A stretch of DNA of 64,000 nucleotides from Micromonospora sp. CP22 (GTDB lineage: Bacteria; Actinomycetota; Actinomycetes; Mycobacteriales; Micromonosporaceae). The translations under genes and the position numbers were made by a program. The notes under the pieces are model-generated. The model saw nothing but the letters and a program-made list of their open reading frames with translations, searched no databases and was not told the DNA's origin. The stretch lies in contig NZ_VCJO01000002.1 of NCBI RefSeq assembly GCF_009712475.1, forward strand, positions 186,001 through 250,000, read 5' to 3'. Positions 48,874-58,512 of this stretch are shown piece after piece (within the stretch, counting starts at the first letter, position 1; every line of letters begins with the position of its first letter).

Positions 48874-51405
48874 TCAGGAGGCCCCGTCGGCGCGTAGGGG
48901 GAGGACGTTGGTGGGGGGTTGGGCGGCGAGGGAGTTGAGCACGGCCCCGATCTTGTCGGCGGGCATCGGTTTGAAGAAGTGGTAGCCCTGGGCGGCGGTG
49001 CAGCCCAGCTCGGCCAGCGCGGAACGCTGCGCGGCCGTCTCCACCCCCTCGGCCACCACCCGCAGGCCAAGCTGGTGGGCCAACCCGACGGTGCTGCGTA
49101 CGATGGCCGCCGCCTCTGGCGAGTCCGCCATCTGGAGTACGAAGGAACGGTCCACCTTCAGCTCGTCCACGGTGATCCGGGTGAGGAACGCCAGTGACGA
49201 GAACCCGGTGCCGAAGTCGTCGACCGCCAACTGCACGCCCATCGAGCGCAACGTGGTGAGCACCTGGTCGATGACCTCCAGTTCGCTCATCACCACCGTC
49301 TCGGTGATCTCCAGGACCAGCCGGTCCGCCGGCACCTGGTGCCGGCGGAGCGCGTCGGCGATCTCCGTCGGCAGCCTCGGGTCCAGCAGGCTACGTGCGG
49401 AGAGGTTGACCGAGATGGGCACGTCGAGGCCCTCCCGGGCCCAGTCGGCGGCCACCGCGAGCGCCTTGTCCAGCACGTAGCGGGTGAAGGCACTGAGCTG
49501 CTCGCTGTTCTCCACTGCGCGGATGAAGTCGGCGGGCCCCAGCCAGCCCCGCCGGGGGTGTCGCCAACGGATCAACGCCTCCACACCCGTCGGCGCACCG
49601 GTGACCAGATCAACGGCCGGCTGCAACACGAGCACCAGTTGGTCGTCGGTCTGCAACGCCTCCCGCAGCTCGGCGAGCAGGGCCAACTGGTCGGTGCTGG
49701 CCGCGTCACGAGAGCTGTCGTACGCGGCCACGCTGACGCCACCGGACTTGGCCTGGTACATCGCGATGTCGGCGCGGCGCAGCAGCTCGGTCAGATCGGC
49801 GGTACCGGCCTGGGCCACCACGACCCCGACGGAGACCTCGACGGACATCCGCACCCCGGCAACCTCGGTGGGCGCGGCCAGCCGCTCGGCGATCTCCCGG
49901 GCCTGACGCAGCGCGTACGTCATCGGGGCGGCACGGTCGCCGACCACCGGGACCGAACTCAGCAGCAGGGCGAACTCGTCGCCGCCGAGGCGGGCCAGCA
50001 GGTCACCGGAGCGGGCCAGGGAACCCAGCCGGTTCGCGGCCAACCGCAGCAGCTGGTCACCGGCCGCGTGGCCCAGGGTGTCGTTGACCTCCCTGAACTG
50101 GTCGATGTCCAGCAGCAGCAGGGCGACCGGATGGTCGTGAGCCAGTTGCCGCAACGCCTGGTCACCCCTGCTGAGCAACGCCGACCGGTTGACCAGCCCG
50201 GTCAGCGGGTCGTGCACCGCCTCGTACGAGGAACGAGCCGTGACCAGCCGCAGCTCCCGATGCGTGGCGGCGTCGTGCAGAGCTGCGGCGAGGGCGTCGG
50301 CGAAGGCCGCGTGGGCGTCGCGTTCCCGCCCGACGGGTGGCGCCGTACGGGGCAACCGCACCCGCAGGCGGCCGACCCGGGTGTCACCGACCACCAGGTC
50401 GCGGAGCAGTTCCGCCGGTTCGGGTTCGTCATCACCGGGCGGGGCGATCTCCCGGTCGACCACCTGGCCGCCGGGGTCGCCCCGGTAGCGACGCCAGCGT
50501 CCGTCGCCCCGGATCACCTCCACGTCGACCAGTTCCGCCTCGAACAGCGTCAACGCCCCGGTGACACCGGCCGTGGCCACACCCCGCTCGTCGAGTTGGT
50601 TGAGCGCGTTCGTGGCGTCGGCGAGTGACCGCCACATGCGTCGGTCGCGGTCTTCCCGCAGTCGCTGCCGGTAGGTCTGCTGCAACAGCCACAGCGGAGC
50701 GGGCAGCAACAGCAGCCAGTGTGGATCGATCTCGATCAGCACCACCACCAGCAGGCCGACCACCACGTTGCCGACGAACATCAGTGCCTTGCCGCGCAGC
50801 GCGGCGAGCAACGGACGCCCGATCGGCATGCCGTGCCGCAGCGCCAGCATCATCCCGCCCAGCCAGACACTGGCCAGCAGGTAGGCGACGGCACCGGCGG
50901 CCACCGCGAGCGCGAGTGCCGGGGTGGGAGCGGCCAGCATCGGCTGCCCCAGGGCGGTGGTGACCGCCACCGCCAGCGCGGTGGCGGCGGTCTGCGCGCC
51001 CGCGACGCGGACCACGTCCCAGGTGGTGCGACCGTCGTCGACCACCGAGAGCGCCGTCCAGGCGAGCGTGACGCCGAGCAGCGCGGCGGCCGGCAGCCAG
51101 CCGGGTGGCACCAGGTAGAGGCAGACGATCAGGGCGGCTTCGACCCAGGTGACGCTGAGCACCCCGGCGGCGGCGCGGAAGCGGAGCCGGACCAGGTGGG
51201 ACAGGGCGAACAGCGCGACCGCGAGACCGAAGCGGGCCAGCCCACCGAGCGGGTCGTCGGGCGGCAGCCGGGCCGGCAGGCTCAACCCCACCGCCGCGGC
51301 GACCAACGCGGTGGCCATGAGTGCGGCGGTGAGCAGGCGCAGCCCGATCGGCGTACCACGGCCCGTGGACCGGTCCAGCGGTTGACCGGCCCTGCCGGAG
51401 GTCAC
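48874..51405 (-). CDS. Membrane GGDEF-EAL cyclic-di-GMP enzyme
   Basis: 843 residues from GTG 51405 (GGAGGA site; a TTG 24 nt further upstream is the alternative). About seven to eight membrane segments in residues 20-245, then a GAF-like or linker region, a GGDEF domain with an intact RLGGDEF (474-478) and an inhibitory I-site Arg-Ser-Gly-Asp five residues before it, and an EAL domain with [11 protein letters not shown] (609-611), [25 protein letters not shown] and KVDRSF. Both catalytic motifs are intact, so it could both make and break c-di-GMP. In streptomycetes c-di-GMP acts through BldD on development genes, including whiB. Confidence 0.93.
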   Translation of the reverse strand: MTSGRAGQPLDRSTGRGTPIGLRLLTAALMATALVAAAVGLSLPARLPPDDPLGGLARFGLAVALFALSHLVRLRFRAAAGVLSVTWVEAALIVCLYLVPPGWLPAAALLGVTLAWTALSVVDDGRTTWDVVRVAGAQTAATALAVAVTTALGQPMLAAPTPALALAVAAGAVAYLLASVWLGGMMLALRHGMPIGRPLLAALRGKALMFVGNVVVGLLVVVLIEIDPHWLLLLPAPLWLLQQTYRQRLREDRDRRMWRSLADATNALNQLDERGVATAGVTGALTLFEAELVDVEVIRGDGRWRRYRGDPGGQVVDREIAPPGDDEPEPAELLRDLVVGDTRVGRLRVRLPRTAPPVGRERDAHAAFADALAAALHDAATHRELRLVTARSSYEAVHDPLTGLVNRSALLSRGDQALRQLAHDHPVALLLLDIDQFREVNDTLGHAAGDQLLRLAANRLGSLARSGDLLARLGGDEFALLLSSVPVVGDRAAPMTYALRQAREIAERLAAPTEVAGVRMSVEVSVGVVVAQAGTADLTELLRRADIAMYQAKSGGVSVAAYDSSRDAASTDQLALLAELREALQTDDQLVLVLQPAVDLVTGAPTGVEALIRWRHPRRGWLGPADFIRAVENSEQLSAFTRYVLDKALAVAADWAREGLDVPISVNLSARSLLDPRLPTEIADALRRHQVPADRLVLEITETVVMSELEVIDQVLTTLRSMGVQLAVDDFGTGFSSLAFLTRITVDELKVDRSFVLQMADSPEAAAIVRSTVGLAHQLGLRVVAEGVETAAQRSALAELGCTAAQGYHFFKPMPADKIGAVLNSLAAQPPTNVLPLRADGAS

Positions 51406-51582
51406 CGGCCTCCTCCCGCCAACCGGCAAGAGGCCGCGCGGCGGGCGGACATGACTGCGGTGGTCATCGGCGCCCCCTCCCGCGCAGCTTGAGGACTTCT
51501 GGTCCCCCCGGCGGAAGGCTAAGCCAAACCGGATGGTCGCAACAGGGGTCGACCATCCGGTTCGACGTGAATCATGCTCAGA

Positions 51583-51879
51583 TCAACCGTTGAGGCGCTG
51601 CTGGTGCCCGCTAGGGGCGTCCGTGGATGAATCCTCCGTCACGATCCCACCTGTCGGATCATCGGACCCGCGATCCATCGCCTCCGGGCCCGTCGAAGAC
51701 GGCCCCTGGCCAGGGAAACGATCCGGGAGTCGCCGCAGCCGGGCGTTCATGTTGCGGATCAGCAGCACGGTGGCGGCACCGAGGACGAGGATGAGGAACA
51801 GGCCCATCGGCCCGGCGAGACCACCCGTGCGGGTGTCACCGAAGTTGTTCTGGGCGAGCACCTCGACAGTGGTCAACAT
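51583..51879 (-). CDS. Small single-pass membrane protein next to mca
   Basis: 98 residues. One membrane helix at about 22-41 (GLAGPMGLFLILVLGAATVLLI), then a basic stop-transfer RNMNARLRRLP and a polar tail. ATG start with GGAGGAA 6 nt upstream. Position next to mca and before a YyaL-like gene mirrors Rv1083 in mycobacteria. Function unknown. Confidence 0.75.
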   Translation of the reverse strand: MLTTVEVLAQNNFGDTRTGGLAGPMGLFLILVLGAATVLLIRNMNARLRRLPDRFPGQGPSSTGPEAMDRGSDDPTGGIVTEDSSTDAPSGHQQRLNG

Positions 51880-51927
51880 GGGATTCCTCCGGTAAGCGGT
51901 GTGCGACCAGGGTAGCCCGCAGCCCGC

Positions 51928-52809
51928 TCAGCGGGCATGCGCCGTCCCCCGGACACCGGCGAACAGGTCGGACTCGGGGGTCGGGCTGTCGACCGTCGAT
52001 CGAACCAGCTCGAAATCCTCCGTCGGCCAGGCGCGCTGCTGCAACTCCATCGGCACCTGGAACCAGAAGCCGTCCGGGTCCACCTGGGTGGCGTGCGCGC
52101 GCAGCGCGTCGTCACGCACCGGGAAGTACTCGGCGCACGGCACCCGGGTGGTGATCCGGGGCCCCTTGTCGGGCCGGTCCTCCCAGCGGGCCAGCCATTC
52201 GGCGTACGGCGACTCCGCCCCGGTCGCGATGACGGCCTCGTGCAGCGCCAGGATCTTGCCCTTGGAGAAGCCGATGTCGTAGTAGAGCTTGAGCGGCTGC
52301 CACGGCGCACCCAACTCCGGATAGCGCTCGGCGTCACCGGCGGCGTCGAAGGCCGCCACGCTGATCTTGTGGCACATGATGTGGTCCGGGTGCGGGTAGC
52401 CACCCTCCTCGTCGTACGTGGTGACCACGTGCGGCCGGAACTCGCGCATCAGCCGGACCAGCGGACCGGCGGCCACGTCCACGTCCTGGAGGGCGAAACA
52501 GCCCTCGGGCAGTGGCGGCAACGGGTCACCCTCCGGCAGGCCGGAGTCGACGAAGCCCAGCCACGCCTGCTCGATGCCGAGGATCGCCCGCGCCGCGTCC
52601 ATCTCGCCGCGCCGGATCTCGGCGATGTTCGCCCAGACGTCAGGCCGGTCGAGCTTGGGGTTGAGCACGCTGCCCCGCTCACCGCCCGTACACGTCACGA
52701 CCAGTACGTCCACCCCTTCGGCGACGTACTTCGCCATCGTCGCGGCGCCCTTGCTCGACTCGTCGTCAGGGTGCGCGTGAACGGCCATGAGTCGAAGTTG
52801 CTCTGCCAA
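51928..52809 (-). CDS. mca: Mycothiol S-conjugate amidase
   Basis: 293 residues. Cleaves mycothiol adducts to release mercapturic acids, a detoxification step. LmbE-like zinc hydrolase: HAHPDDESSKGAATMAKYV (11-29) with zinc ligands His13 and Asp16, and YPHPDHIMCH (138-147). TTG at 52809 is chosen: GAGGAG is 7 nt upstream; an in-frame extension further upstream would run into a basic segment with no site. The typical start LRLMAVHAHPDDE follows. Close to full family length. Confidence 0.93.
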   Translation of the reverse strand: MAEQLRLMAVHAHPDDESSKGAATMAKYVAEGVDVLVVTCTGGERGSVLNPKLDRPDVWANIAEIRRGEMDAARAILGIEQAWLGFVDSGLPEGDPLPPLPEGCFALQDVDVAAGPLVRLMREFRPHVVTTYDEEGGYPHPDHIMCHKISVAAFDAAGDAERYPELGAPWQPLKLYYDIGFSKGKILALHEAVIATGAESPYAEWLARWEDRPDKGPRITTRVPCAEYFPVRDDALRAHATQVDPDGFWFQVPMELQQRAWPTEDFELVRSTVDSPTPESDLFAGVRGTAHAR

Positions 52810-53035
52810 GTCGGCGCTCCTCGTCTCTGCCCACCGGCGACCCACCCCGGGCCCCCGTTGACCTGACCTGCCGATTTCCTCCCCGTGGCGCGGCCGTCGA
52901 CCGCGCCGGCCTGTCATATTTGACCCCAGCCTCATGCGGCGCTGAGCCAGATCTGGCGACCGAGTCGAACAGGAACGGCGGACTCTGCCATTCTTGCCGA
53001 TACCGCAGACAACAACGCCAGGGAGATACCCGCCG

Positions 53036-53470
53036 GTGTCCGAGACGCACGCCACACTTGAACCGAACGCGCCGGTCTTTCCGCCCGGTCGCTACGGCCG
53101 CCGTCGCGCGCCCCAGCGCCGCCGGCCGGTGCTGGTCGCGCTGCTCGCGCTCGTCCTGGTCGCGGGCCTCACCGCCGTCTCGTTCCGGCTCTACCGGCAG
53201 TACGGAGACCCGGCGTACGACGTCCAGGTGATCAGTTATGGGGACATCACGGACAACCAGGTAGTGGTCGACTTCCGGGTGAACCTGCCGGACGGCGGCT
53301 CCGCGGTGTGCCTGCTGCGTGCCCGGGACCATGCCGGTGCCGAGGTGGCCCGGGAGGAGGTGCCGGTCACCGCCGCCGCCGGGGAACGGCACGTCACCGT
53401 GCGGCACCGCCTGGCCACCGAGGCTCGGCCGTTCATCGGTGAGGTCGTCCGCTGTCGGCCGCCCGCCTGA
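53036..53470 (+). CDS. DUF4307 family membrane protein
   Basis: 144 residues. Short N-terminal cytoplasmic stretch with a basic cluster (GRRRAPQRRRP), one membrane helix (VLVALLALVLVAGLTAVSFRLY, about 32-53), then an extracytoplasmic beta-rich domain (YDVQVISYGDITDNQVVVDFRVNLP) with two cysteines. DUF4307 is found beside mca and greA in actinobacteria (Rv1081c). Function unknown. GTG start with GGGAGA about 9 nt upstream. Divergent from mca. Confidence 0.82.
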   Translation: MSETHATLEPNAPVFPPGRYGRRRAPQRRRPVLVALLALVLVAGLTAVSFRLYRQYGDPAYDVQVISYGDITDNQVVVDFRVNLPDGGSAVCLLRARDHAGAEVAREEVPVTAAAGERHVTVRHRLATEARPFIGEVVRCRPPA

Positions 53471-53667
53471 GTTCCGCCGACCCGCGCACCTGAGTTCTCC
53501 ACCGCTCCGCCCGCCCGAGTTTCCGCCGGTCAGCGCGGGGCAAGGAGGTGATGGCACCGAGCGCTGGCGCCCCCGTCCGGCGTGATCGCCGACACTCGTT
53601 GTCGTGGGGCACTGGTAACTTGGAGGTTCACCTGTCAGCCAGCACGCACAACCGAGGAGGACCGCCT

Positions 53668-54165
53668 GTGTCCAATGGCAACGAGGCGCCCGCCACCTGG
53701 CTGTCCCAGGACGCATACGACCGCCTGAAGGCCGAACTCGACGAGTTGATCGCCAACCGGCCGGTCATCGCCGCCGAGATCAACGCCCGGCGCGAGGAAG
53801 GCGACCTGCGCGAGAACGGCGGCTACCACGCCGCACGTGAGGAGCAGGGCAAGGCCGAGGGACGCATCCTCTACCTGAAGGAGTTGCTGCGCACCGCCCA
53901 GGTCGGTGAGGCGCCGACCGTCGACGCCGTGGCACCCGGGATGGTCGTGACGATCTACTTCGACGACGATGCCGACGACACCGAGACGTTCCTGCTCGGT
54001 TCGCGGGAGATCGCCTCCACCACCGACCTGACGGTCTACAGCCCCGAGTCAGCCCTCGGCCAGGCGATCCTGGGCGCCAAGGCTGGCCAGGCCTGCACCT
54101 ACACCGCTCCGAGCGGTGCCGACATCAAGGTGACAGTGGTCAGTTTCGAGCCCTTCTCCGGCTGA
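53668..54165 (+). CDS. greA: Transcription elongation factor GreA
   Basis: 165 residues. Rescues backtracked RNA polymerase by inserting its coiled coil into the secondary channel. N-terminal coiled coil with the acidic tip region [28 protein letters not shown] (about 39-67) and a C-terminal FKBP-like domain ending [17 protein letters not shown] start with GAGGAGG 7 nt upstream. Ends at a strong hairpin terminator. Confidence 0.95.
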   Translation: MSNGNEAPATWLSQDAYDRLKAELDELIANRPVIAAEINARREEGDLRENGGYHAAREEQGKAEGRILYLKELLRTAQVGEAPTVDAVAPGMVVTIYFDDDADDTETFLLGSREIASTTDLTVYSPESALGQAILGAKAGQACTYTAPSGADIKVTVVSFEPFSG

Positions 54166-54201
54166 TCGTGCTCCGCCGGCCCAGCCGGCGATCCGTTCCC
54201 G

Positions 54202-54237
54202 ACCAGAGGCGTGACGCCGCCGCGTCACGCCTCTGGT
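54202..54237. terminator. Terminator shared by greA and ilvA
   Basis: A perfect 15-bp stem ACCAGAGGCGTGACG / CGTCACGCCTCTGGT (54202-54216 with 54223-54237) and a 6-nt loop. The ilvA stop codon (TCA at 54225-54227) lies inside the right arm, so the last codons of ilvA form half of the terminator. Confidence 0.88.
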
Positions 54238-55445
54238 GCGATCGTCACCTGGTAGCCGCTGGCCCGCAGCGCGGCGATCAGCGTCTCGGAGTGTTCGACG
54301 CCACGGGTCTCCACCGACAGCGCCACCTCGACCTCACCGAGGTGCAGGTGCGGGTTGGCCCGCTGGTGCACCACGTCCACCACGTTCGCCCGGTGCTCGG
54401 CGATCTCGCTCAGCAGCGAGGCCAACTGCCCCGGTCGGTCCGAGCAACGCACCGTCACCCGCAGGTAGCGGCCCGCCGCCGCCAGTCCGTGCTCGATCAC
54501 GCGCAGCATCAACAGCGGGTCGATGTTGCCGCCGGAGAGCACCACCACCACGGGTGCGGTCACCTCGACCACACCGGCCAGCAGGGCGGCCACGCCGACC
54601 GCCCCGGCCGGCTCCACCACCTGCTTACCGCGTTCGAGCACCATCAGCAGCGCCCGGGAGATGTCCTCCTCGGAGACGGTGACCACTTCGTCGACGAGCT
54701 CGCGGACGTGGGTGAAGGTGACGTCACCCGGCCGACCGACCGCGATGCCGTCCGCGATGGTGCTGAAGGCCGGCAGCCGGACCGGCTCGCCCGCCACCAG
54801 CGACGGCGGGAAAGCCGCCGCGCCGGCCGCCTGCACCCCGATCAGCCGTACGTCCGGCCGGAGCGCCTTGGCCGCCACCGCCATCCCGGAGATCAGCCCT
54901 CCCCCGCCGACGCCGGTGACGATCGTGGTCACCTGCGGGCACTGCTCCAGGATCTCCAGCGCCACGGTGCCCTGCCCGGCGATCACGTCCCGGTGGTCGA
55001 AGGGGTGGATCAGCACCGCCCCGGTACGTTCCGCGAACCTCTGCGCCGCCACCAGCGACTCGTCGACCGTGGAGCCGACCAGCTCGATCTGGGCGCCGTA
55101 CCCCTTCGTCGCCGCCACCTTCGGCAGCGGCGCGTTCACCGGCATGAAGACGGTGGCGTGGGTGCCGACCAGACCGGCGGCGAGCGCCACCCCCTGGGCA
55201 TGGTTGCCGGCGCTGGCCGCGACCACCCCCCGGGCCCGCTCCTCCGCCGACAGCCGCGAGATCCGCACGTACGCGCCACGTACCTTGTACGACCCCGCCC
55301 GCTGGAGGTTCTCGCACTTGAACCAGACCGGCCCGCCGAGCGCCGCGGTGAGTGGGCGGGACGGCTCCAGCGGGGTGGTACGGACCACCCCGTCGAGCAG
55401 TTTCCGTGCCGCCCGCACGTCGTCCAGGCTGACCAGCTCCGTCAT
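54225..55445 (-). CDS. ilvA: Threonine ammonia-lyase with C-terminal ACT domain
   Basis: 406 residues. PLP enzyme giving 2-oxobutanoate, first step to isoleucine. Schiff-base Lys54 in GSYKVRGA, VVAASAGNHAQG, the phosphate loop TGVGGGGLISG (177-187) and an ACT regulatory domain from about 326 (RYLRVTVRCSDRPGQLASLL). ATG 55445 is preferred; a longer in-frame extension upstream is not family-like. Second PLP lyase of this superfamily in the window besides the gene at 12.7-13.8 kb. Confidence 0.93.
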   Translation of the reverse strand: MTELVSLDDVRAARKLLDGVVRTTPLEPSRPLTAALGGPVWFKCENLQRAGSYKVRGAYVRISRLSAEERARGVVAASAGNHAQGVALAAGLVGTHATVFMPVNAPLPKVAATKGYGAQIELVGSTVDESLVAAQRFAERTGAVLIHPFDHRDVIAGQGTVALEILEQCPQVTTIVTGVGGGGLISGMAVAAKALRPDVRLIGVQAAGAAAFPPSLVAGEPVRLPAFSTIADGIAVGRPGDVTFTHVRELVDEVVTVSEEDISRALLMVLERGKQVVEPAGAVGVAALLAGVVEVTAPVVVVLSGGNIDPLLMLRVIEHGLAAAGRYLRVTVRCSDRPGQLASLLSEIAEHRANVVDVVHQRANPHLHLGEVEVALSVETRGVEHSETLIAALRASGYQVTIAPEA

Positions 55446-55536
55446 GCCTAGATCGTGCCACCCGCACCGGGCGGCACCGGCGACGGCCAACCCGGCACCG
55501 CCGACACCGGACGTGGACGCCGGTGCGGGCCGGTGC

Positions 55537-56940
55537 TCACGTGATGGCGGGTGACTCCGTTCCGACGCGCGGATAACCGGGAGCGTGCCGGGGCCACGGG
55601 CTCGCCATCTCGAACTGACCGGCGACGCCGAGCAGCAGCAGTTCCGAGCCGGGCGGTCCGACCAGTTGGACGGCGAGCGGCAGCCCGTCCGGGCGACGGC
55701 CCACCGGCACCACCAACGCGGGCAGTCCGGCGATGTTCCACGGCGCGTTGTACGGCGCGTACCGGATGCTGGCCAGCATGTTGGCCTGCCAGGAACGCGT
55801 CGACCAGCTGACGGCCGGCGGCGGCACGCTCGCCAAGGCCGGGGTGAGCAGCAGGTCCACCGAGTGGTCGGCGAAGAAGTTGATCGACTGTTCGCGCCAG
55901 GCCAGCCGGTCGGCCTCCCGGACGTACCCGCGTCGCAGGGCCCATTCGCCGAGGGCGACGTGCCGTCGGCTGCGACGTTGCAGGGTGCGCCGGTCGATCC
56001 CGGCGGCGCGCACGTCCGCCGCCGCGACGGCGAGCCAGGTGGCGATGCCCTTGAGGCCCAACGAGGTCGGATAGACCGGATCGGCGGGCACGGTGTCGTG
56101 TCCGGCACCGGCGAGCAGCCGGCCCGCGGCGGCGACGGCGTCCCGGTTCGGCGCGTCGGGCGAGACGCCCCGCACCGGAGACCGCAGCGACACACCCACC
56201 CGCAGCCGCTGCGGCGGGACGAGCTTGCTCTGTGCCCGCCCGGCCAGCACCTGGAAGCCGACCGCCGCGTCGGCGACGGTGGTGCTGAGCATGCCGTGCT
56301 CGGCCAGGCCGAACCAGTCCTCCGCGCCGAGTTGGCACGGCACCACGCCACGACCGGGCTTCAGGCCGACGAGCCCGCAGCAGGCGGCGGGGATGCGGAT
56401 CGAGCCGAGGCCGTCGTTGGCGTGGGCGATCGGCACCATGCCGGCCGCCACCGCTGCGGCCGCACCGCCGGACGAGCCACCAGGCGTACGGGAGAGGTCC
56501 CACGGGTTGCGGGTGACGGCTGTCTCGTCGTCGGTGACGCCCCACAGGCCCAGCTCGGGCATCCGGGTGACCCCGAGGATCACCGCGCCGGCCCCACGCA
56601 ACCGGCGGACCACCTCGTGGTCGGCCTCCGCCACGGCGGTACGCACGGCAGCCGAGCCGCTCCAGGTGGGTACCCCGGCGACCGGAGTGTTCTCCTTCAC
56701 CGCGACCGGCACCCCGGCCAGCGGCAGGTTCGCCAGGTCCTCCTGCTCGTCGACCTTCTCCGCCTCGGTGACCGCTCCCCCGCCGCGTACCACGCGGAAC
56801 GCGGCGAGGTCGACGTCGGCCTTGGCGACGTGGTCGAGGTGGTCGGCAAGCACCTGGGTGGCGGAGACGTCACCTCGGCGTACGCCCCGGGCGATCTGTT
56901 TGGCGGTCGCTCCGACCCAGGTCGGCATGATGTCCTGCAC
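55537..56940 (-). CDS. Amidase signature family protein
   Basis: 467 residues from GTG 56940 (GGGAGG 6 nt upstream). Catalytic triad Lys82 (VAVKENTPVAG), cis-Ser156 in TPGGSSGGAAAA and nucleophile Ser180 in NDGLGSIRIPA. Hydrolyses a carboxamide; substrate not determined. The family includes GatA, but the C-terminal half lacks GatA-like continuity and there is no GatB/GatC partner nearby. Lies between ilvA and metB, all on the same strand; 22 nt downstream of metB. Confidence 0.85.
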   Translation of the reverse strand: MQDIMPTWVGATAKQIARGVRRGDVSATQVLADHLDHVAKADVDLAAFRVVRGGGAVTEAEKVDEQEDLANLPLAGVPVAVKENTPVAGVPTWSGSAAVRTAVAEADHEVVRRLRGAGAVILGVTRMPELGLWGVTDDETAVTRNPWDLSRTPGGSSGGAAAAVAAGMVPIAHANDGLGSIRIPAACCGLVGLKPGRGVVPCQLGAEDWFGLAEHGMLSTTVADAAVGFQVLAGRAQSKLVPPQRLRVGVSLRSPVRGVSPDAPNRDAVAAAGRLLAGAGHDTVPADPVYPTSLGLKGIATWLAVAAADVRAAGIDRRTLQRRSRRHVALGEWALRRGYVREADRLAWREQSINFFADHSVDLLLTPALASVPPPAVSWSTRSWQANMLASIRYAPYNAPWNIAGLPALVVPVGRRPDGLPLAVQLVGPPGSELLLLGVAGQFEMASPWPRHAPGYPRVGTESPAIT

Positions 56941-56962
56941 GGCCACCCTCCCAAGCCAGCGG

Positions 56963-58105
56963 TCAGCCCAGCGCCTGCTCCAGATCGGCGAGCAGGTCTT
57001 CGACCGTCTCGATGCCGACAGACAGTCGCACGAGATCGGAGGGAACTTCAAGCGGCGAGCCGGCAGCACTCGCGTGTGTCATCCGCCCCGGGTGCTCGAT
57101 CAGGGATTCCACCCCGCCGAGAGACTCGGCGAGGACGAAGAGTCGGGCCCGGTTGCAGATCTCGACGGCGTGTTCCTCGCCCCCGGCCGCCCGGAAGGAG
57201 ATCATCCCGCCGAAGCGGCGCATCTGCTTGGCCGCGACCTCGTGCCCGGGGTGCGTCGGCAGACCCGGGTAGAGCACCTGAGCGACCTTGGCGTGCCCGT
57301 CCAGGTAGGCGACGATCCGCTCGGCGTTGTCGCAGTGCCGGTCCATCCGCACCCCGAGGGTCTTGATGCCGCGCAGGGTCAGCCAGGCGTCGAACGGACC
57401 GTTGATCGCGCCCATCGCGTTCTGGTGGTAGCGCAACTGCTCGCCGAGTTCGGTGTCGGCCGTCACCAGCGCACCGCCGACCACGTCCGAGTGCCCACCC
57501 ACGTACTTGGTGGTCGAGTGCACGACCACGTCCGCGCCGAGGGCGATCGGCTGTTGCAGGTACGGCGAGGCGAAGGTGTTGTCGACCACCAGCAGCGCCC
57601 CGGCGTCGTGCGCCACGGCGGCGAGGGTGGCGATGTCGGCGATGCCGAGCAGCGGGTTGGTCGGGGTCTCCACCCAGACCACCTTCGTGACGCCCGGCCG
57701 GATCGCGGCCCGCACGGCGTCCGCGTCGGAGACCTTGGCCGGGGTGTACGAAAGCCCCCACCGCTCGGTGACCTTGGCGAAGAGCCGGTACGTGCCGCCG
57801 TACGCGTCGTCGGGGATCACCACGTGGTCGCCCGGTCCGCACACGGTACGCAGCAGGGTGTCCTCGGCGGCGAGGCCGCTGGCGAAGGCGAGGCCGACCC
57901 GACCGGCCTCCAAGGCGGCCAGGCACTCCTGGAGGGTGTCCCGGGTGGGGTTGCCGGAGCGGCTGTACTCGTAGCCGAGCCGTGGCGCGCCGACGGCGTC
58001 CTGGGCGTACGTGCTGGTCTGGTAAATCGGAGGAATCACCGCGCCGGTGCGGGCCTCGGGGTCCTGGCCGGCGTGGATGGCGAGCGTCTCGAAGCCGTGG
58101 TTCAT
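56963..58105 (-). CDS. metB: Cystathionine gamma-synthase/lyase
   Basis: 380 residues. Cys/Met-metabolism PLP enzyme: makes cystathionine from an activated homoserine and cysteine, or the reverse gamma-lyase reaction. Signatures: YQTSTYAQDAVG, YEYSRSGNPTRDTLQ (46-60), DAYGGTYRL, ETPTNPLLGIADIA and Lys200 in VVHSTTKYVGGHSD. The synthase name follows the Rv1079 metB context. ATG start; TAACGT 7 nt upstream, possible leaderless mRNA. Confidence 0.92.
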   Translation of the reverse strand: MNHGFETLAIHAGQDPEARTGAVIPPIYQTSTYAQDAVGAPRLGYEYSRSGNPTRDTLQECLAALEAGRVGLAFASGLAAEDTLLRTVCGPGDHVVIPDDAYGGTYRLFAKVTERWGLSYTPAKVSDADAVRAAIRPGVTKVVWVETPTNPLLGIADIATLAAVAHDAGALLVVDNTFASPYLQQPIALGADVVVHSTTKYVGGHSDVVGGALVTADTELGEQLRYHQNAMGAINGPFDAWLTLRGIKTLGVRMDRHCDNAERIVAYLDGHAKVAQVLYPGLPTHPGHEVAAKQMRRFGGMISFRAAGGEEHAVEICNRARLFVLAESLGGVESLIEHPGRMTHASAAGSPLEVPSDLVRLSVGIETVEDLLADLEQALG

Positions 58106-58112
58106 TCCGCAG

Positions 58113-58118
58113 ACGTTA
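58113..58118 (-). promoter_or_regulatory. -10 box for metB (leaderless pattern)
   Basis: Minus strand TAACGT ends 7 nt before the metB ATG; no ribosome site between. On the other strand CATACT (58172-58177) lies 6 nt before the ATG at 58184 in the same divergent gap. Confidence 0.4.
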
Positions 58119-58183
58119 GTCCCCCCTGCCCCGTCCCACCGGAGGAAACCCACCCCGCTGGCGGGCTGGGTCATACTGGGCCG

Positions 58184-58510
58184 ATGAGTCCGCCGGAAAC
58201 GCTGCCGTCTCGCCTGGCCGGCGTGGCCGATCGCATTCCGACGTCACTGGACCAGCTCACCGGGCCGGAGCACGGCCGGGTCGCCCTGCCCCTGCGGTTG
58301 GCCTGGTCAGGGCTGAGCGAGTTCGAGGTTTCCGACCCACGCCAGCGGCTGACTCTGTACCGGACACTGCTGGACTGCGGCCAACGCGACGACATCATCC
58401 GTTACGTCAACGCGACGCTGCTCCGCCACGACTGGCCCCGCATCAGGCGGCTCACGTCCAGGCGTCTGATCGCGATCTGGGAACGTCGGCTTCCCGAGCT
58501 CGTTTCCTGA
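58184..58510 (+). CDS. Small protein preceding a nucleotidyltransferase, possible antitoxin partner
   Basis: 108 residues, mostly helical, with a basic second half (RHDWPRIRRLTSRRLIAIWERRLPELVS) that could bind nucleic acid. Family not recognised by name. It ends 2 nt before the GTG of a nucleotidyltransferase gene on the same strand, an arrangement like many toxin-antitoxin pairs, in which the small gene comes first. Start ATG 58184 has CATACT 6 nt upstream. Whether it neutralises or simply accompanies the next gene is inference. Confidence 0.7.
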   Translation: MSPPETLPSRLAGVADRIPTSLDQLTGPEHGRVALPLRLAWSGLSEFEVSDPRQRLTLYRTLLDCGQRDDIIRYVNATLLRHDWPRIRRLTSRRLIAIWERRLPELVS

Positions 58511-58512
58511 GC

